Below, piece by piece: positions 8,822 to 16,799 of a stretch of 41,164 bases of DNA. A model generated the notes under the pieces. The model did no database searches. It saw only the letters and a program-made list of their open reading frames with translations, and was not told the DNA's origin. The stretch is from NCBI GenBank assembly GCA_910574835.1, contig CAJTDE010000037.1:1-41164 (forward strand), given 5' to 3'. The translations under genes were made by a program, and so were the position numbers. Source of the DNA: Clostridia bacterium. Its GTDB lineage: Bacteria; Bacillota; Clostridia; Lachnospirales; Lachnospiraceae. Each line of letters opens with the position of its first letter. Position 1 is the first letter of the stretch.

Positions 8822-9298
8822 TCAAATGCGGATCTCCAAGTTCTTTTTCTCCTCCGGCCAGTCGCACTTCTCCCTTGCCGGACAGGAAAAGCAGCTCCGG
8901 GACAGCTTGTCGGCCCGGTAAAACAATCCGGCCAGATCTTCCGCCTGTCCCGCGGTCCGATGCTTCCTTATCAGCCTCAATATCTCCTCCTGCTCCTGTT
9001 CCTCAAATCCGCAGTCTTTTAAAATCTGCTCTGCCAGTTCGGCACTTGCCTGCTCATGGGGAATCCCCTCTTCATACTGGCGGAAACGGCCGATATCGTG
9101 AAGCAGCCCCGCCGCATAGACAATCTCTTTGTCAGCTGCAATCCCCGCTTCTAAAGCCAGAATCCAGGTAAGCCGGGCCACATCAAGAAAATGCTCCGGC
9201 GTATGGCGGCAAAATTCCCGCTTTTCCTCCCAATCCCGCAGCTTCGCAAGACAGCTCTGATAGATCTTATGCCGCCAGACAGCATTTACACGGTTCAT
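8822..9298 (-). CDS. HD-domain phosphohydrolase in the folate operon
   Basis: A 158-residue HD-superfamily protein. The first metal-ligand histidine is in [14 protein letters not shown], the HD pair is in [17 protein letters not shown] near residues 66-82, and further histidines are in IPHEQASAE and RKHRTA. The C-terminus has a cysteine cluster, [10 protein letters not shown], that could bind a metal. It overlaps folE by ATGA and lies 25 bases before folP, so it is embedded in the folate operon. Its substrate is unknown. Removing phosphate from dihydroneopterin triphosphate, a step for which no other gene is present here, is an inference from context. Confidence 0.88.
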   Translation of the reverse strand: MNRVNAVWRHKIYQSCLAKLRDWEEKREFCRHTPEHFLDVARLTWILALEAGIAADKEIVYAAGLLHDIGRFRQYEEGIPHEQASAELAEQILKDCGFEEQEQEEILRLIRKHRTAGQAEDLAGLFYRADKLSRSCFSCPAREKCDWPEEKKNLEIRI

Positions 9299-9855
9299 GA
9301 CTGACGCACCAGTGCCAGAAAACGGTTCTGAAGCTCTGCGTTATCCTGGAATACTCCGGTAGCGACTAAGGTCACAGTCTTGCTTCCCGGCTTTTTGATT
9401 CCGCGCATCGTCATACAGGTGTGCTCGGCTTCAATCATCACTATCACACCCTGGGGCTTCAAGTTCTCCTCCAGCGCCTCCGCTATCTGGGCTGTCATTT
9501 TCTCCTGGATCTGAGGTCTTCTTGCAAATACGTCTACGGTTCTGGCAAGCTTGCTCAGGCCCACCACCTTGCCGTTGGGAAGATAACCGATATGCGCCTT
9601 CCCGTAGAAGGGCAGCAGGTGGTGTTCGCAGGTGGAATAGAACGTAATATCCTTCTCCACCACCATATCATTGCGCCCGGCCGTGAATTGTTTCTTCAGA
9701 TGTATAGCCGGATCCTCATAAAGTCCTCCGTAAATCTCGGCGCACATCCGTGCTATTCGATCCGGTGTCTCCAATAATCCTTCCCGGTTCACATCCTCTC
9801 CGATTCCTTCAAGCATCAGTTTGACACCGGCTTTTATCTTCTCGTAATCCATCAT
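9295..9855 (-). CDS. folE: GTP cyclohydrolase I
   Basis: Converts GTP to 7,8-dihydroneopterin triphosphate, the first folate step. Zinc ligands are seen in [10 protein letters not shown] and in EHTCMTMRG, and the GTP site in [21 protein letters not shown] chose the ATG at 9855 (MMDYEK, 186 residues): AGGAGG lies nine bases upstream, and the longer start at 9909 has none. The ribosome-binding site sits in the loop of a small hairpin (AAAGAG pairing with CTCTTT), which could modulate initiation. Confidence 0.95.
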   Translation of the reverse strand: MMDYEKIKAGVKLMLEGIGEDVNREGLLETPDRIARMCAEIYGGLYEDPAIHLKKQFTAGRNDMVVEKDITFYSTCEHHLLPFYGKAHIGYLPNGKVVGLSKLARTVDVFARRPQIQEKMTAQIAEALEENLKPQGVIVMIEAEHTCMTMRGIKKPGSKTVTLVATGVFQDNAELQNRFLALVRQS

Positions 9856-10200
9856 AAAAAAGAGCCTCCTCTCTTTGATTTGCCCATACTTTTCAGACTT
9901 GAAATACATGCCTGCAAAATACGGCCGTACATAACTACCGGAGACTGCTTCTTTTGTATCCGTTCCATTATCTGCGGATCAAAAAAGCACCTCCATAGTG
10001 TGACAGAACATATGACGAAATATCCCTTCACAATATGAGATGCGATCTTATATTGTTGCAACGGGTGCGGTAATCATATCGTAAGACTTGCATCCTCTGC
10101 CGGCTTTTCGTTTCGGCGGCAACTCCCCATCCGCTGAACACTTGACGCATGAAAACCTATTTTGCATATTATTCTTTATCCTTTTGCAATGGGTATGGCT
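9856..10200 (-). other. Long structured leader of the folate operon
   Basis: About 345 bases with no convincing gene lie between the terminator of the upstream gene and folE. Visible structures, in minus-strand order: a TGCCG/CGGCA hairpin (about 10096-10121), a longer hairpin of ACAATAT with ATATTGT and an inner AGAT/ATCT pair (about 10030-10057), GCACC pairing with GGTGC followed by TTTTTT (about 9980), and the hairpin around the folE ribosome-binding site. A short frame (start at 9969 or 10061) ends by overlapping the folE start as ATGA and could be a leader peptide. I compared it by memory with known riboswitch consensus motifs, including tetrahydrofolate and ZTP, and saw no match. Confidence 0.5.
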
Positions 10201-10203
10201 GCT

Positions 10204-10253
10204 AAAAAATTACCCTCAGCCAGCAGAGATTCTGTCTCTGCCGGCTGAGGGTA
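10204..10253 (-). terminator. Intrinsic terminator after the CPBP protease gene
   Basis: On the minus strand TACCCTCAGCC pairs with GGCTGAGGGTA, extended by GGCAGAGA/TCTCTGC, giving an almost perfect stem of about 18 pairs followed by ATTTTTT. A textbook Rho-independent terminator that separates this gene from the folate operon leader. Confidence 0.93.
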
Positions 10254-10320
10254 TTATAGCACAGCGCATCAAAAAAATCTATAGCTTTTTGGCCCTCGCA
10301 TGTGTCTTTATTGCTTGGGT

Positions 10321-11349
10321 TTATTGCTTGCCGCTCCGAAACTCCTTAGACAGCAAAAACAGTCCGAACACAACTCCATTCAAAAGCAGCGCCGAAGGAA
10401 TCATGCCCCATGTTACTTGCTGATTTTCAATCACATCGGCGGAATAATCATTGGCAATTACCAGGATCAGATTATTGTTCAGAAAATGCATAATCACAGG
10501 CACCCAGATATTGTTTGTTTTCAGATAAGCCCAGGCAAAAAAGATACCCAGGGTAACACAGGTGATCATCTGGGATATAAGCATAATCACCCCCCGATCC
10601 GGCGTTGTGTAGAAGAAAAAGTCAAGGAACACATGCCACACGCCCCAGGCCGCCCCCAAAATCAGCACGCCGGTACGCATACCGAACCGCTTCTGAAGCA
10701 ATGGCTGCAGGTAATAGCGCCACCCGTATTCCTCTCCAAAAAACGGCGCAAAAGCAAGCAGGAAATTTACCGGGGTAAACAGTATATAATACCATGCGGC
10801 CGGATCTTTCAGAATATCCGCCATAGCTCCCGGCGTTCCCTCCATCACATAAGCTGCCGCGGCACGCCCAAAATAGAGCAGAAAAAATACAAGGATACAA
10901 AAAAGAGAGGCTTTCCATCTCTTCCATCCCAGGCCATAGGCCGCCCTTCTCTTCTTTCCCGACAGCAGCAATGCGATCCAGCAGAAGATACTTCCCGCTA
11001 TGGTCAGATACTGGGAGAGTACTGCCCACAAAGAAACCGGCTGTTCCATAAGGGTTACGGTCTGTTCCGGCATTGCGACGGACAGCACGCAGAGAACTAT
11101 CATTATAAGGGTTACCAGTAAGAAACAGAGATAAAACCACTTGGGAACCAGACTGTCCTTTCCTTCCGTCAGCAGATAGGCCAGCATAACGCCGGCTGCC
11201 GGATAGAACATCTGAGCGCTTGGAAATGCACTCACGTCCACCGGAATCGTGCTCCCGTACCAGGTAAGAATCCCCATCACATAGGTGAGTCCGTAGGCGA
11301 TCAGGAGAAAGATCAGGAACTGTTTTTTGGATTTTGCTGTTTCTGTCAT
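10321..11349 (-). CDS. CPBP family intramembrane metalloprotease
   Basis: A 342-residue multi-pass membrane protein of the CAAX-protease/bacteriocin-processing (CPBP, Abi) family. The glutamate motif EEYGWRYYLQPLLQ is near residues 210-223, GAAWGVWHVFLD supplies the histidine, and HFLNNN the final motif. Six to eight hydrophobic segments surround them. These enzymes cleave within or near membranes; bacteriocin immunity is one described role. It follows the two-component system genes with a hairpin between. A functional link to that system is possible but unproved. Confidence 0.88.
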   Translation of the reverse strand: MTETAKSKKQFLIFLLIAYGLTYVMGILTWYGSTIPVDVSAFPSAQMFYPAAGVMLAYLLTEGKDSLVPKWFYLCFLLVTLIMIVLCVLSVAMPEQTVTLMEQPVSLWAVLSQYLTIAGSIFCWIALLLSGKKRRAAYGLGWKRWKASLFCILVFFLLYFGRAAAAYVMEGTPGAMADILKDPAAWYYILFTPVNFLLAFAPFFGEEYGWRYYLQPLLQKRFGMRTGVLILGAAWGVWHVFLDFFFYTTPDRGVIMLISQMITCVTLGIFFAWAYLKTNNIWVPVIMHFLNNNLILVIANDYSADVIENQQVTWGMIPSALLLNGVVFGLFLLSKEFRSGKQ

Positions 11350-11381
11350 TTTACACCACTTCTTTCCTTTATATAATCATT

Positions 11382-11443
11382 AAAACCATAGGGCAGTTAC
11401 AAAACTTCCGATGGGAAGGTATTTGTCCTGCACCTATGGTTTT
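11382..11443 (-). terminator. Hairpin between response regulator and CPBP gene
   Basis: AAAACCATAGG (from 11443) pairs perfectly with CCTATGGTTTT (to 11382), extended inward by GCAG/CTGC, across a 30-base loop. On the minus strand only four T follow the stem, so termination may be partial. The plus strand has a longer T-rich tail. Confidence 0.5.
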
Positions 11444-11495
11444 ATTTTATCATCTGCTGATTTTAGAAGGGGGAAAAATGCCCGAACGGTTCCTT

Positions 11496-12242
11496 TTACT
11501 GCCTGAACTGAAAACTGTCAAGGAGCCGCTGTCTCATATTTCTGGAAAAAGGACACCGCTCTTTGTTTTTTAATTCAACTTCCTTTGCTTTCAGATCTAT
11601 CCGGGCAATCTGATCCTCCCGCACCAGATAGGCGCGGTGTATCCGGATAAACTGGGGCGCCAGCTTTTCCTCCAATTCCTGGATGCTTCCGATAAAGTCC
11701 AGACGCTCCTGCCTGGCGTGAAGTTCAATCCGATGGGTGCGGCCGGAGGTTGCAAAGTACATAATTTCCTTCAAAGGGATATGCCGCACTATATCCAGGG
11801 TCTTGACGGTAAAATACTCCTGCTGCTCACCCTGTTCCCGGCTGACGCGCTCTGCTATCACCTTCAGACAATGCGAAATCCCCGCGTACATCTTCTCCGG
11901 CTCCTTCTTACAAATATAGTCCAAAGCCTCCAGGTGGTAACGGAAAGTTTCAAAGGCCAAATCCTGAAAGGCCGTTACATAGATAAGAAAGCCTCTGGCA
12001 TCTCTTTTGCGAATCTCCTGACCCAGACGGAAACCATCCATGAAAGAGCCTTTAAGGTCCACATCCAAAAAATAGATTCCCTGTCTTGGTTCCTCAGATA
12101 AGTGATGCAAAAGCTCCTCCGGACTTCCGGTACACAGAGCTATTTCCATGTCCAACCCCTCAATCAGAATCTGCTTTTCCAGCCAGCTGCGTTCCGCATC
12201 TCGGATCTTTTCTTCGTCCTCACATATGTAAACCGGCATCAT
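11496..12242 (-). CDS. LytTR-family response regulator (AgrA-like)
   Basis: A 248-residue two-domain regulator. The receiver domain has the acidic pair ED at residues 8-9 or so, the phosphoacceptor aspartate in YFLDVDL, and the late threonine and lysine (VTAF, CKKEP). The C-terminal LytTR DNA-binding domain begins near 140 (YFTVKTLDIVRHIPLKEIMYF) and includes FIRIHRAYLV. It follows the histidine kinase by six bases, with AGGAGG overlapping the kinase stop region. Confidence 0.92.
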   Translation of the reverse strand: MMPVYICEDEEKIRDAERSWLEKQILIEGLDMEIALCTGSPEELLHHLSEEPRQGIYFLDVDLKGSFMDGFRLGQEIRKRDARGFLIYVTAFQDLAFETFRYHLEALDYICKKEPEKMYAGISHCLKVIAERVSREQGEQQEYFTVKTLDIVRHIPLKEIMYFATSGRTHRIELHARQERLDFIGSIQELEEKLAPQFIRIHRAYLVREDQIARIDLKAKEVELKNKERCPFSRNMRQRLLDSFQFRQ

Positions 12243-12248
12243 ATAGCT

Positions 12249-13613
12249 TTAAACCTCCTGAATTAACAACTCCTGCACAAAATACCCATCCTGAATGGCC
12301 GTAAAAGGAAACACAAAATCATATCGGCCCAGTATCTTCCGATAGCTTTCCAATCCGATTCCGCGGCCCTCGCCTTTGGTGGTATACCCGGCCGTGCCAA
12401 GCCTCTGAAAGTCCACTTTCCCGTACAGGGTATTTTTGACCCGAAAGGTAGTGCACCCATTCTGACTGCTGATCATCAGGTGAATCCTTGCATCCTCTTT
12501 TCCCCGGACCTCATCCGCCGCATTGTCCATGAGAATCCCCAGGCACCGGCACAGATCCGTACTGCGCATTCGGGTTCCCTCAAAGGGGTGCAGTACTTCC
12601 AGATCGCAATGTATCTCCTCCTTCTGCATCCATGCCAGTTTTTCCAGAAGCAGTCCCTTGATCTCTGCCATATGTACATTGGCAAGCTGATTCATAAGGC
12701 GGACCTGTTCCCCCACCTGACGATCAAAGTCCTCCGTCATTTCCTGGATAAAGGACTGGACCGCATCCAAATCCCCCTCCCTCGCCTGAAGATACATGCC
12801 TGCCATCATATTTTTAAAATCATGGCGGAACCGGCGAAGCTCCGCCTGGATGTGTTCCATTTTTTCTATGTAAATCGTCTGCTGCCTTAAGTTGGTCTGC
12901 TGAGCCAGAATGTACTGCTTCTGCTGCCAGTCCCGCCCTACGTAAACGAAAATCATATGAATCACCAAAAGCATAACCAGAGGGAGCAGAAAATATGCCC
13001 GGCTTTTCTCCGGATCATTTACCACATGGTCCAAAGCCTCACTGTAGACCGGGTAGAGTCCCAGGAAAATAAGAGTCCCTCTATGAATCTTCTCCTGCTC
13101 CAGCCACTGACGGTAGATTTTTCCCAAACCAAGCTTCACAATCACCAAGCCGCAGAGCAGAAAGCAGAGCGGCCTTATGCCAAACATCCAGAACAAATAC
13201 TCTCTACGCTCCGACACAACTCTGAGATCAAAAAGTCTCCCATACAGATATAAATTCGAAAGCAAATCTCCGTAAGATCCTAAAATCTCAATCATCATAA
13301 CACTCAGGCAGCAATCCCGAAAGGATGCTCTGTGTACCAGGCACAGCAGCAGCGCCGCACATACAAGATCAAAGTACCTCCATGCAAGTTTGCCGATGCT
13401 ATAAGGCAGGCGCCAGATACCTGTCCGGTAGCAGACCGCTGCAACGGCAGAAAGCAGCGCCGTCAGAAATAAAGTGAACAGAATGCTTGTTATGGCATGC
13501 TTTATCCCCCTGTTTGGAATCCGGCCAAGCAGAATGCCGGACATCCAAAAGAGGAATAGGATTGAAATTGCTGTGCTCAAAAAATTTGCAGATACAATCT
13601 GTAAAAAGCTCAT
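12249..13613 (-). CDS. GHKL-domain sensor histidine kinase (AgrC-like)
   Basis: A 454-residue membrane sensor. The first half, about 220 residues, has roughly six hydrophobic segments. A coiled linker (TNLRQQTIYIEKMEHIQAEL) leads to the phosphoacceptor motif RRFRHDFKNMMAGM and the ATPase motifs LGILMDNAADEV (N box) and GRGIGLESY (G box). This is the HPK10-type architecture of peptide-pheromone receptors. No pheromone precursor (agrD) or processing gene (agrB) is seen beside it, so the ligand is unknown. Confidence 0.92.
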   Translation of the reverse strand: MSFLQIVSANFLSTAISILFLFWMSGILLGRIPNRGIKHAITSILFTLFLTALLSAVAAVCYRTGIWRLPYSIGKLAWRYFDLVCAALLLCLVHRASFRDCCLSVMMIEILGSYGDLLSNLYLYGRLFDLRVVSERREYLFWMFGIRPLCFLLCGLVIVKLGLGKIYRQWLEQEKIHRGTLIFLGLYPVYSEALDHVVNDPEKSRAYFLLPLVMLLVIHMIFVYVGRDWQQKQYILAQQTNLRQQTIYIEKMEHIQAELRRFRHDFKNMMAGMYLQAREGDLDAVQSFIQEMTEDFDRQVGEQVRLMNQLANVHMAEIKGLLLEKLAWMQKEEIHCDLEVLHPFEGTRMRSTDLCRCLGILMDNAADEVRGKEDARIHLMISSQNGCTTFRVKNTLYGKVDFQRLGTAGYTTKGEGRGIGLESYRKILGRYDFVFPFTAIQDGYFVQELLIQEV

Positions 13614-13775
13614 AGCCGGCCCCTTTTACTACTTTTGTATGCAGTAAACCTGCTGATTTCTCACCGCCCTCCTCATACAGATTTCTATAAGACGGCTGTT
13701 ATACAAGTAATCAACACGAATTATAGCACTTTTCGGGATACTTTTGTATAGATTATCTTTAACTTTCCTCAATCC
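13614..13775 (-). promoter_or_regulatory. Control region of the two-component system
   Basis: A TATAAT (13720-13725, minus strand) with a poor -35 is the best promoter candidate for the kinase gene. The 11-base word TACTTTTGTAT occurs twice on the plus strand, at 13630-13640 and 13739-13749, one copy on each side of the start region. These could be sites for the LytTR regulator, but this rests only on the repetition. No terminator for the upstream operon is clear. Confidence 0.4.
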
Positions 13776-15185
13776 TTATATGCAGACACAGTCAAACTCC
13801 ATCTTCTCCGCAAACACTTCAATCTCTTTTGAGAAGTCGCCAAGTCCCAAAGCCGTATGGTGTCCCGGTCCTTCGCAGCACCATGCATTGAAAAATTCCG
13901 GAATCGGTCTCTTTACGCGCACCCGGCAGTTTGGATTTCCGATATTCAGGATATCTCCCCCTATCACCTCCCCTACCGTATAAATGAGTTTATAAGTTTT
14001 ATCCGTTCCAAACTGAGTCAGATTCAGCAAGGTACAGGGACCTTCCTTCATATTAAAATCAATTCCAAGTCCCTCTCCTGTCTTTCCGTGATGGACCGTA
14101 AGATTTTGCAATACCGGCTTTCCGCTGGCTACGCTCACATTACTGGGGCCGTCATGCCCCACCATAATAAAGTTCTCATCAAAATCCGAAGAAAAAAATT
14201 CCAGAAACATTCCGCCTCCGCCCAGAAGATTGAGTATCTTCATTGCCATAGCCGTCTTGATATCTCCTTCTGTCACGCCGGGAATGTCCATCGCCGCCAG
14301 CCTGGAAACTGCTAGGGCAGACTGTGCTCGCAGCTCTGTCATATAAGGCTTCACACCCCACCAATAGAATCCGAAAGCATCTATCTTGTATTTCTTAATT
14401 ATTTTGTCAAATGCAACGGCAATCTTGGCCGACTCATACATATGCGCATCCGTAACCGTATCATCCACCTCATAAAACTCCCGAAATTCCTGATACATGC
14501 CCTGAATCTCTTTTTCCGTAACCGCCTTGTAGACCTCTTCCACTTCTTCTACCTCCGGCCGGCATATGAGTTGTCCCGTTGCCTTCAAAACCCGATGCTC
14601 ATCTGCCGGCATATCACACATATTGGTGTAGGTGTTTCCAATCACCGCAAACCGGCATTTAATATAAGCCGCAGCGGCGGCAGCTCCTAAAACAGTCCTT
14701 CTTACCTCCTCCCAGAAACGCGGTTCTCCAAAATGCCCCGTAATCACCTGAAACTTTCTTCCAAGAGAAACCAGCGTACCGGAATATTCCGGTACACAGC
14801 AGGCGCCTTCGTGGTGAAGATAAGCCTCTGTGTCGGCCGTCTTGTAATCATAGGAGGAGTCCTCATGTGCATTTAAGATGCGGATGGGTACATCCAGGGC
14901 CTTTACCGTAGGTACTATCATCATTCCTGTCGTGTATCCAAAGGGGAAAATCAGTAAAATATCAACCTTGCTCTCGGCCAGCTTTTCGGAAGCCGCCAAT
15001 GCGCTTTCATAAGTATCCACCAGCCCGGGGCTGATAACGGTTCCGAATGTGCCAAGCTTTTCCACCAGCTTATCATACATTTTCAATCCTTTTTCCCGTA
15101 ATGAGGGATACTGCTCCCAGTAAATCTTATGGCCTGTCGGCAGCAGTCCAATCCTTGGCGTAACCTTTGCTTCTAATTTTGACAT
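13776..15185 (-). CDS. L-arabinose/L-fucose isomerase-like protein
   Basis: A 469-residue protein of the fucose/arabinose isomerase fold. Metal-site candidates match the arabinose isomerase pattern: the glutamate in TEGDIKTA near residue 305, the glutamate in FLEFFSSDF near 328, the histidine in VGHDGPSN near 342, and HH in GPGHHTALG near 446. It therefore looks catalytically complete, an aldose-ketose isomerase of unknown substrate. It is the last gene of the catabolic operon, 15 bases after the amidohydrolase, with GAAGGAG seven bases before the start. Confidence 0.85.
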   Translation of the reverse strand: MSKLEAKVTPRIGLLPTGHKIYWEQYPSLREKGLKMYDKLVEKLGTFGTVISPGLVDTYESALAASEKLAESKVDILLIFPFGYTTGMMIVPTVKALDVPIRILNAHEDSSYDYKTADTEAYLHHEGACCVPEYSGTLVSLGRKFQVITGHFGEPRFWEEVRRTVLGAAAAAAYIKCRFAVIGNTYTNMCDMPADEHRVLKATGQLICRPEVEEVEEVYKAVTEKEIQGMYQEFREFYEVDDTVTDAHMYESAKIAVAFDKIIKKYKIDAFGFYWWGVKPYMTELRAQSALAVSRLAAMDIPGVTEGDIKTAMAMKILNLLGGGGMFLEFFSSDFDENFIMVGHDGPSNVSVASGKPVLQNLTVHHGKTGEGLGIDFNMKEGPCTLLNLTQFGTDKTYKLIYTVGEVIGGDILNIGNPNCRVRVKRPIPEFFNAWCCEGPGHHTALGLGDFSKEIEVFAEKMEFDCVCI

Positions 15186-15200
15186 ATGCTTTCTCCTTCT

Positions 15201-15992
15201 CTAGCAGTTGGGACATCCTGCCCTGCGCAATATCCCCAGAGCATTGTCCCTTAATATGTTTCTTTTTTCTTCCTTCGAAATCCGCGCTCCTATCACGGCG
15301 CCCATCTGAAAGTGATAGCCCTGCATAGGCGCGTCTGTTCCAAAGATCACCTTTTCCGATCCGGCCTTTTTCACCATTTTTTCTACCACACCGTTTAAGC
15401 GGCAGGTATCGCACAAATCCAAATAGGCCCCTTTAAAGGTATTGGCTATCTCAATGGCTTCCTCCACCTGTCCCTGAATGGAATGTCCCATCAGGAATGT
15501 AATGTCCGGATATTTCTCCAGAATATCTGCGATCTTATCCGCCGAATTACAGCTTTCCCCATTCATGGAAATTCCCCAGGTATGGCTTAAAACCAGCATT
15601 TTATGCTGATTGGCAAAACGAAATACAGGCTCATAGACTTCGCCGTTCAGATTCGTTCTGTGATAGTCCGGAAGCAGTTTGAGTCCCACATATCCCGGGT
15701 TTTCCTTAAACGCTCTCTCTATCTCATTAATATCCACCCCCAGAAGAGGATTTACGGAATAATATCCCCGGATGCGATCCGGATACCGCTTCATAGCATC
15801 CGTAATCTGCTCTCTTTTACCGGAGCCGTCAAATAGATCTTCACAAGGGGCCGATACTATAAGCTCTATGCCGGACTCATCCATCGCCTTAACCATTCCG
15901 TCCGCATCGTGTTCCGGATAATAGAGGCAGTACTCCAATCCCATATGGTTGTGCATATCAATCACTTTATAGTCCAAATCCCAATTTTTCAT
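15201..15992 (-). CDS. Amidohydrolase family (TIM-barrel) protein, intact metal site
   Basis: A 263-residue enzyme of the amidohydrolase-2 type, a group that includes lactonases and decarboxylases. Metal and catalytic residues are complete: H14 and H16 in DMHNHMG, the lysine-containing strand GLKLLPDY, H137 in LSHTWG, H170 in LMGHS, and D220 in FGTDAP. Its start overlaps the stop of the upstream, degenerate homologue by ATGA. The pair is probably translated together. Reaction unknown; a sugar lactone or acid is an inference from the operon. Confidence 0.88.
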   Translation of the reverse strand: MKNWDLDYKVIDMHNHMGLEYCLYYPEHDADGMVKAMDESGIELIVSAPCEDLFDGSGKREQITDAMKRYPDRIRGYYSVNPLLGVDINEIERAFKENPGYVGLKLLPDYHRTNLNGEVYEPVFRFANQHKMLVLSHTWGISMNGESCNSADKIADILEKYPDITFLMGHSIQGQVEEAIEIANTFKGAYLDLCDTCRLNGVVEKMVKKAGSEKVIFGTDAPMQGYHFQMGAVIGARISKEEKRNILRDNALGILRRAGCPNC

Positions 15993-16774
15993 AGCCTCAC
16001 CTCGCTTAAAATACGCTCCAGATTTTCGTGGGCAATATGTTCTCTCTGCTCCTGCGTAATTCTCGCTTTCATCAAGGCGTAAATACTGCCTGCCATAGTA
16101 TTTGTCGGGAAATTCGTCCCAAACAACAGGCGTTCGCTCCCAAACTTATTACAGACCTCCTCATATCCATGCATCATACTAAAATCGCCTGTCTCAAAAT
16201 ATACGTTCTGGTATCGCGACAGCAGAGGGTAAATCAAACGGGCGCTGGGCCACCACCCAATGTTCACCAGAATTACCGTCAAATCCGGAAATTCCTTCAA
16301 AACCTCATAAATAAATTCAAATCCCGACTGAGGGCTTAAAAACAGCGGAATCCTCTGCTGACTTATATATGATAACTGTTCCCCCATTGTCACACCATTC
16401 AGCAGATATCTGTCCTGTACCGGAAATGCTCTCAGCGCCTTTACCCCATGCTTTTTCATCTCCGGAAACAAACGCTCCGGGCTATATTGTTCGTCTGTAA
16501 TGTCCGGCAGAATCGTCCATGACGGCTTCAGACGTTCCTCAAAACCCTTGATCTCAGACAGCAGCTTCTGATTTCCTGCGGTTGCATCCAGTTCATATTG
16601 GGCTTTGTGCCAGACAAGGCTTTTGGCTATCTCCATTGCTTCCATATACTCCAACAGCTCTTTTGCCGTTTTTGCAAGCTCCACCTTCTCCAGCACAATA
16701 AAATTCTCATGGTTTACGCACTCGTGGTTTATCATTTCATTTCCAAAGCACGCATTGCAGTCAAACAATCTCAT
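15989..16774 (-). CDS. Amidohydrolase-like protein lacking metal ligands
   Basis: A 261-residue homologue of the next gene, with start ATG at 16774 (MRLFDCNACFG) chosen because AAGGAGA precedes it; a longer frame would overlap the permease. Every metal ligand of the family is replaced: the HxH position reads NAC (residues 7-9), the strand-5 histidine position reads LSPQS, the strand-6 histidine position reads VNIGWW, and the final aspartate is asparagine (FGTNFP, N221). The fold is otherwise preserved. It is likely a non-catalytic partner of the neighbouring enzyme, or it has a metal-independent activity; this is inference. Confidence 0.85.
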   Translation of the reverse strand: MRLFDCNACFGNEMINHECVNHENFIVLEKVELAKTAKELLEYMEAMEIAKSLVWHKAQYELDATAGNQKLLSEIKGFEERLKPSWTILPDITDEQYSPERLFPEMKKHGVKALRAFPVQDRYLLNGVTMGEQLSYISQQRIPLFLSPQSGFEFIYEVLKEFPDLTVILVNIGWWPSARLIYPLLSRYQNVYFETGDFSMMHGYEEVCNKFGSERLLFGTNFPTNTMAGSIYALMKARITQEQREHIAHENLERILSEVRL

Positions 16775-16799
16775 TTCGCTTCTCCTTATTTCCGGCCGC

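Noticed and set aside
9856-10200. Tetrahydrofolate or ZTP riboswitch before folE
   Set aside because: Attractive from context, but I could not match the conserved cores of either class; kept only as an unassigned structured leader.
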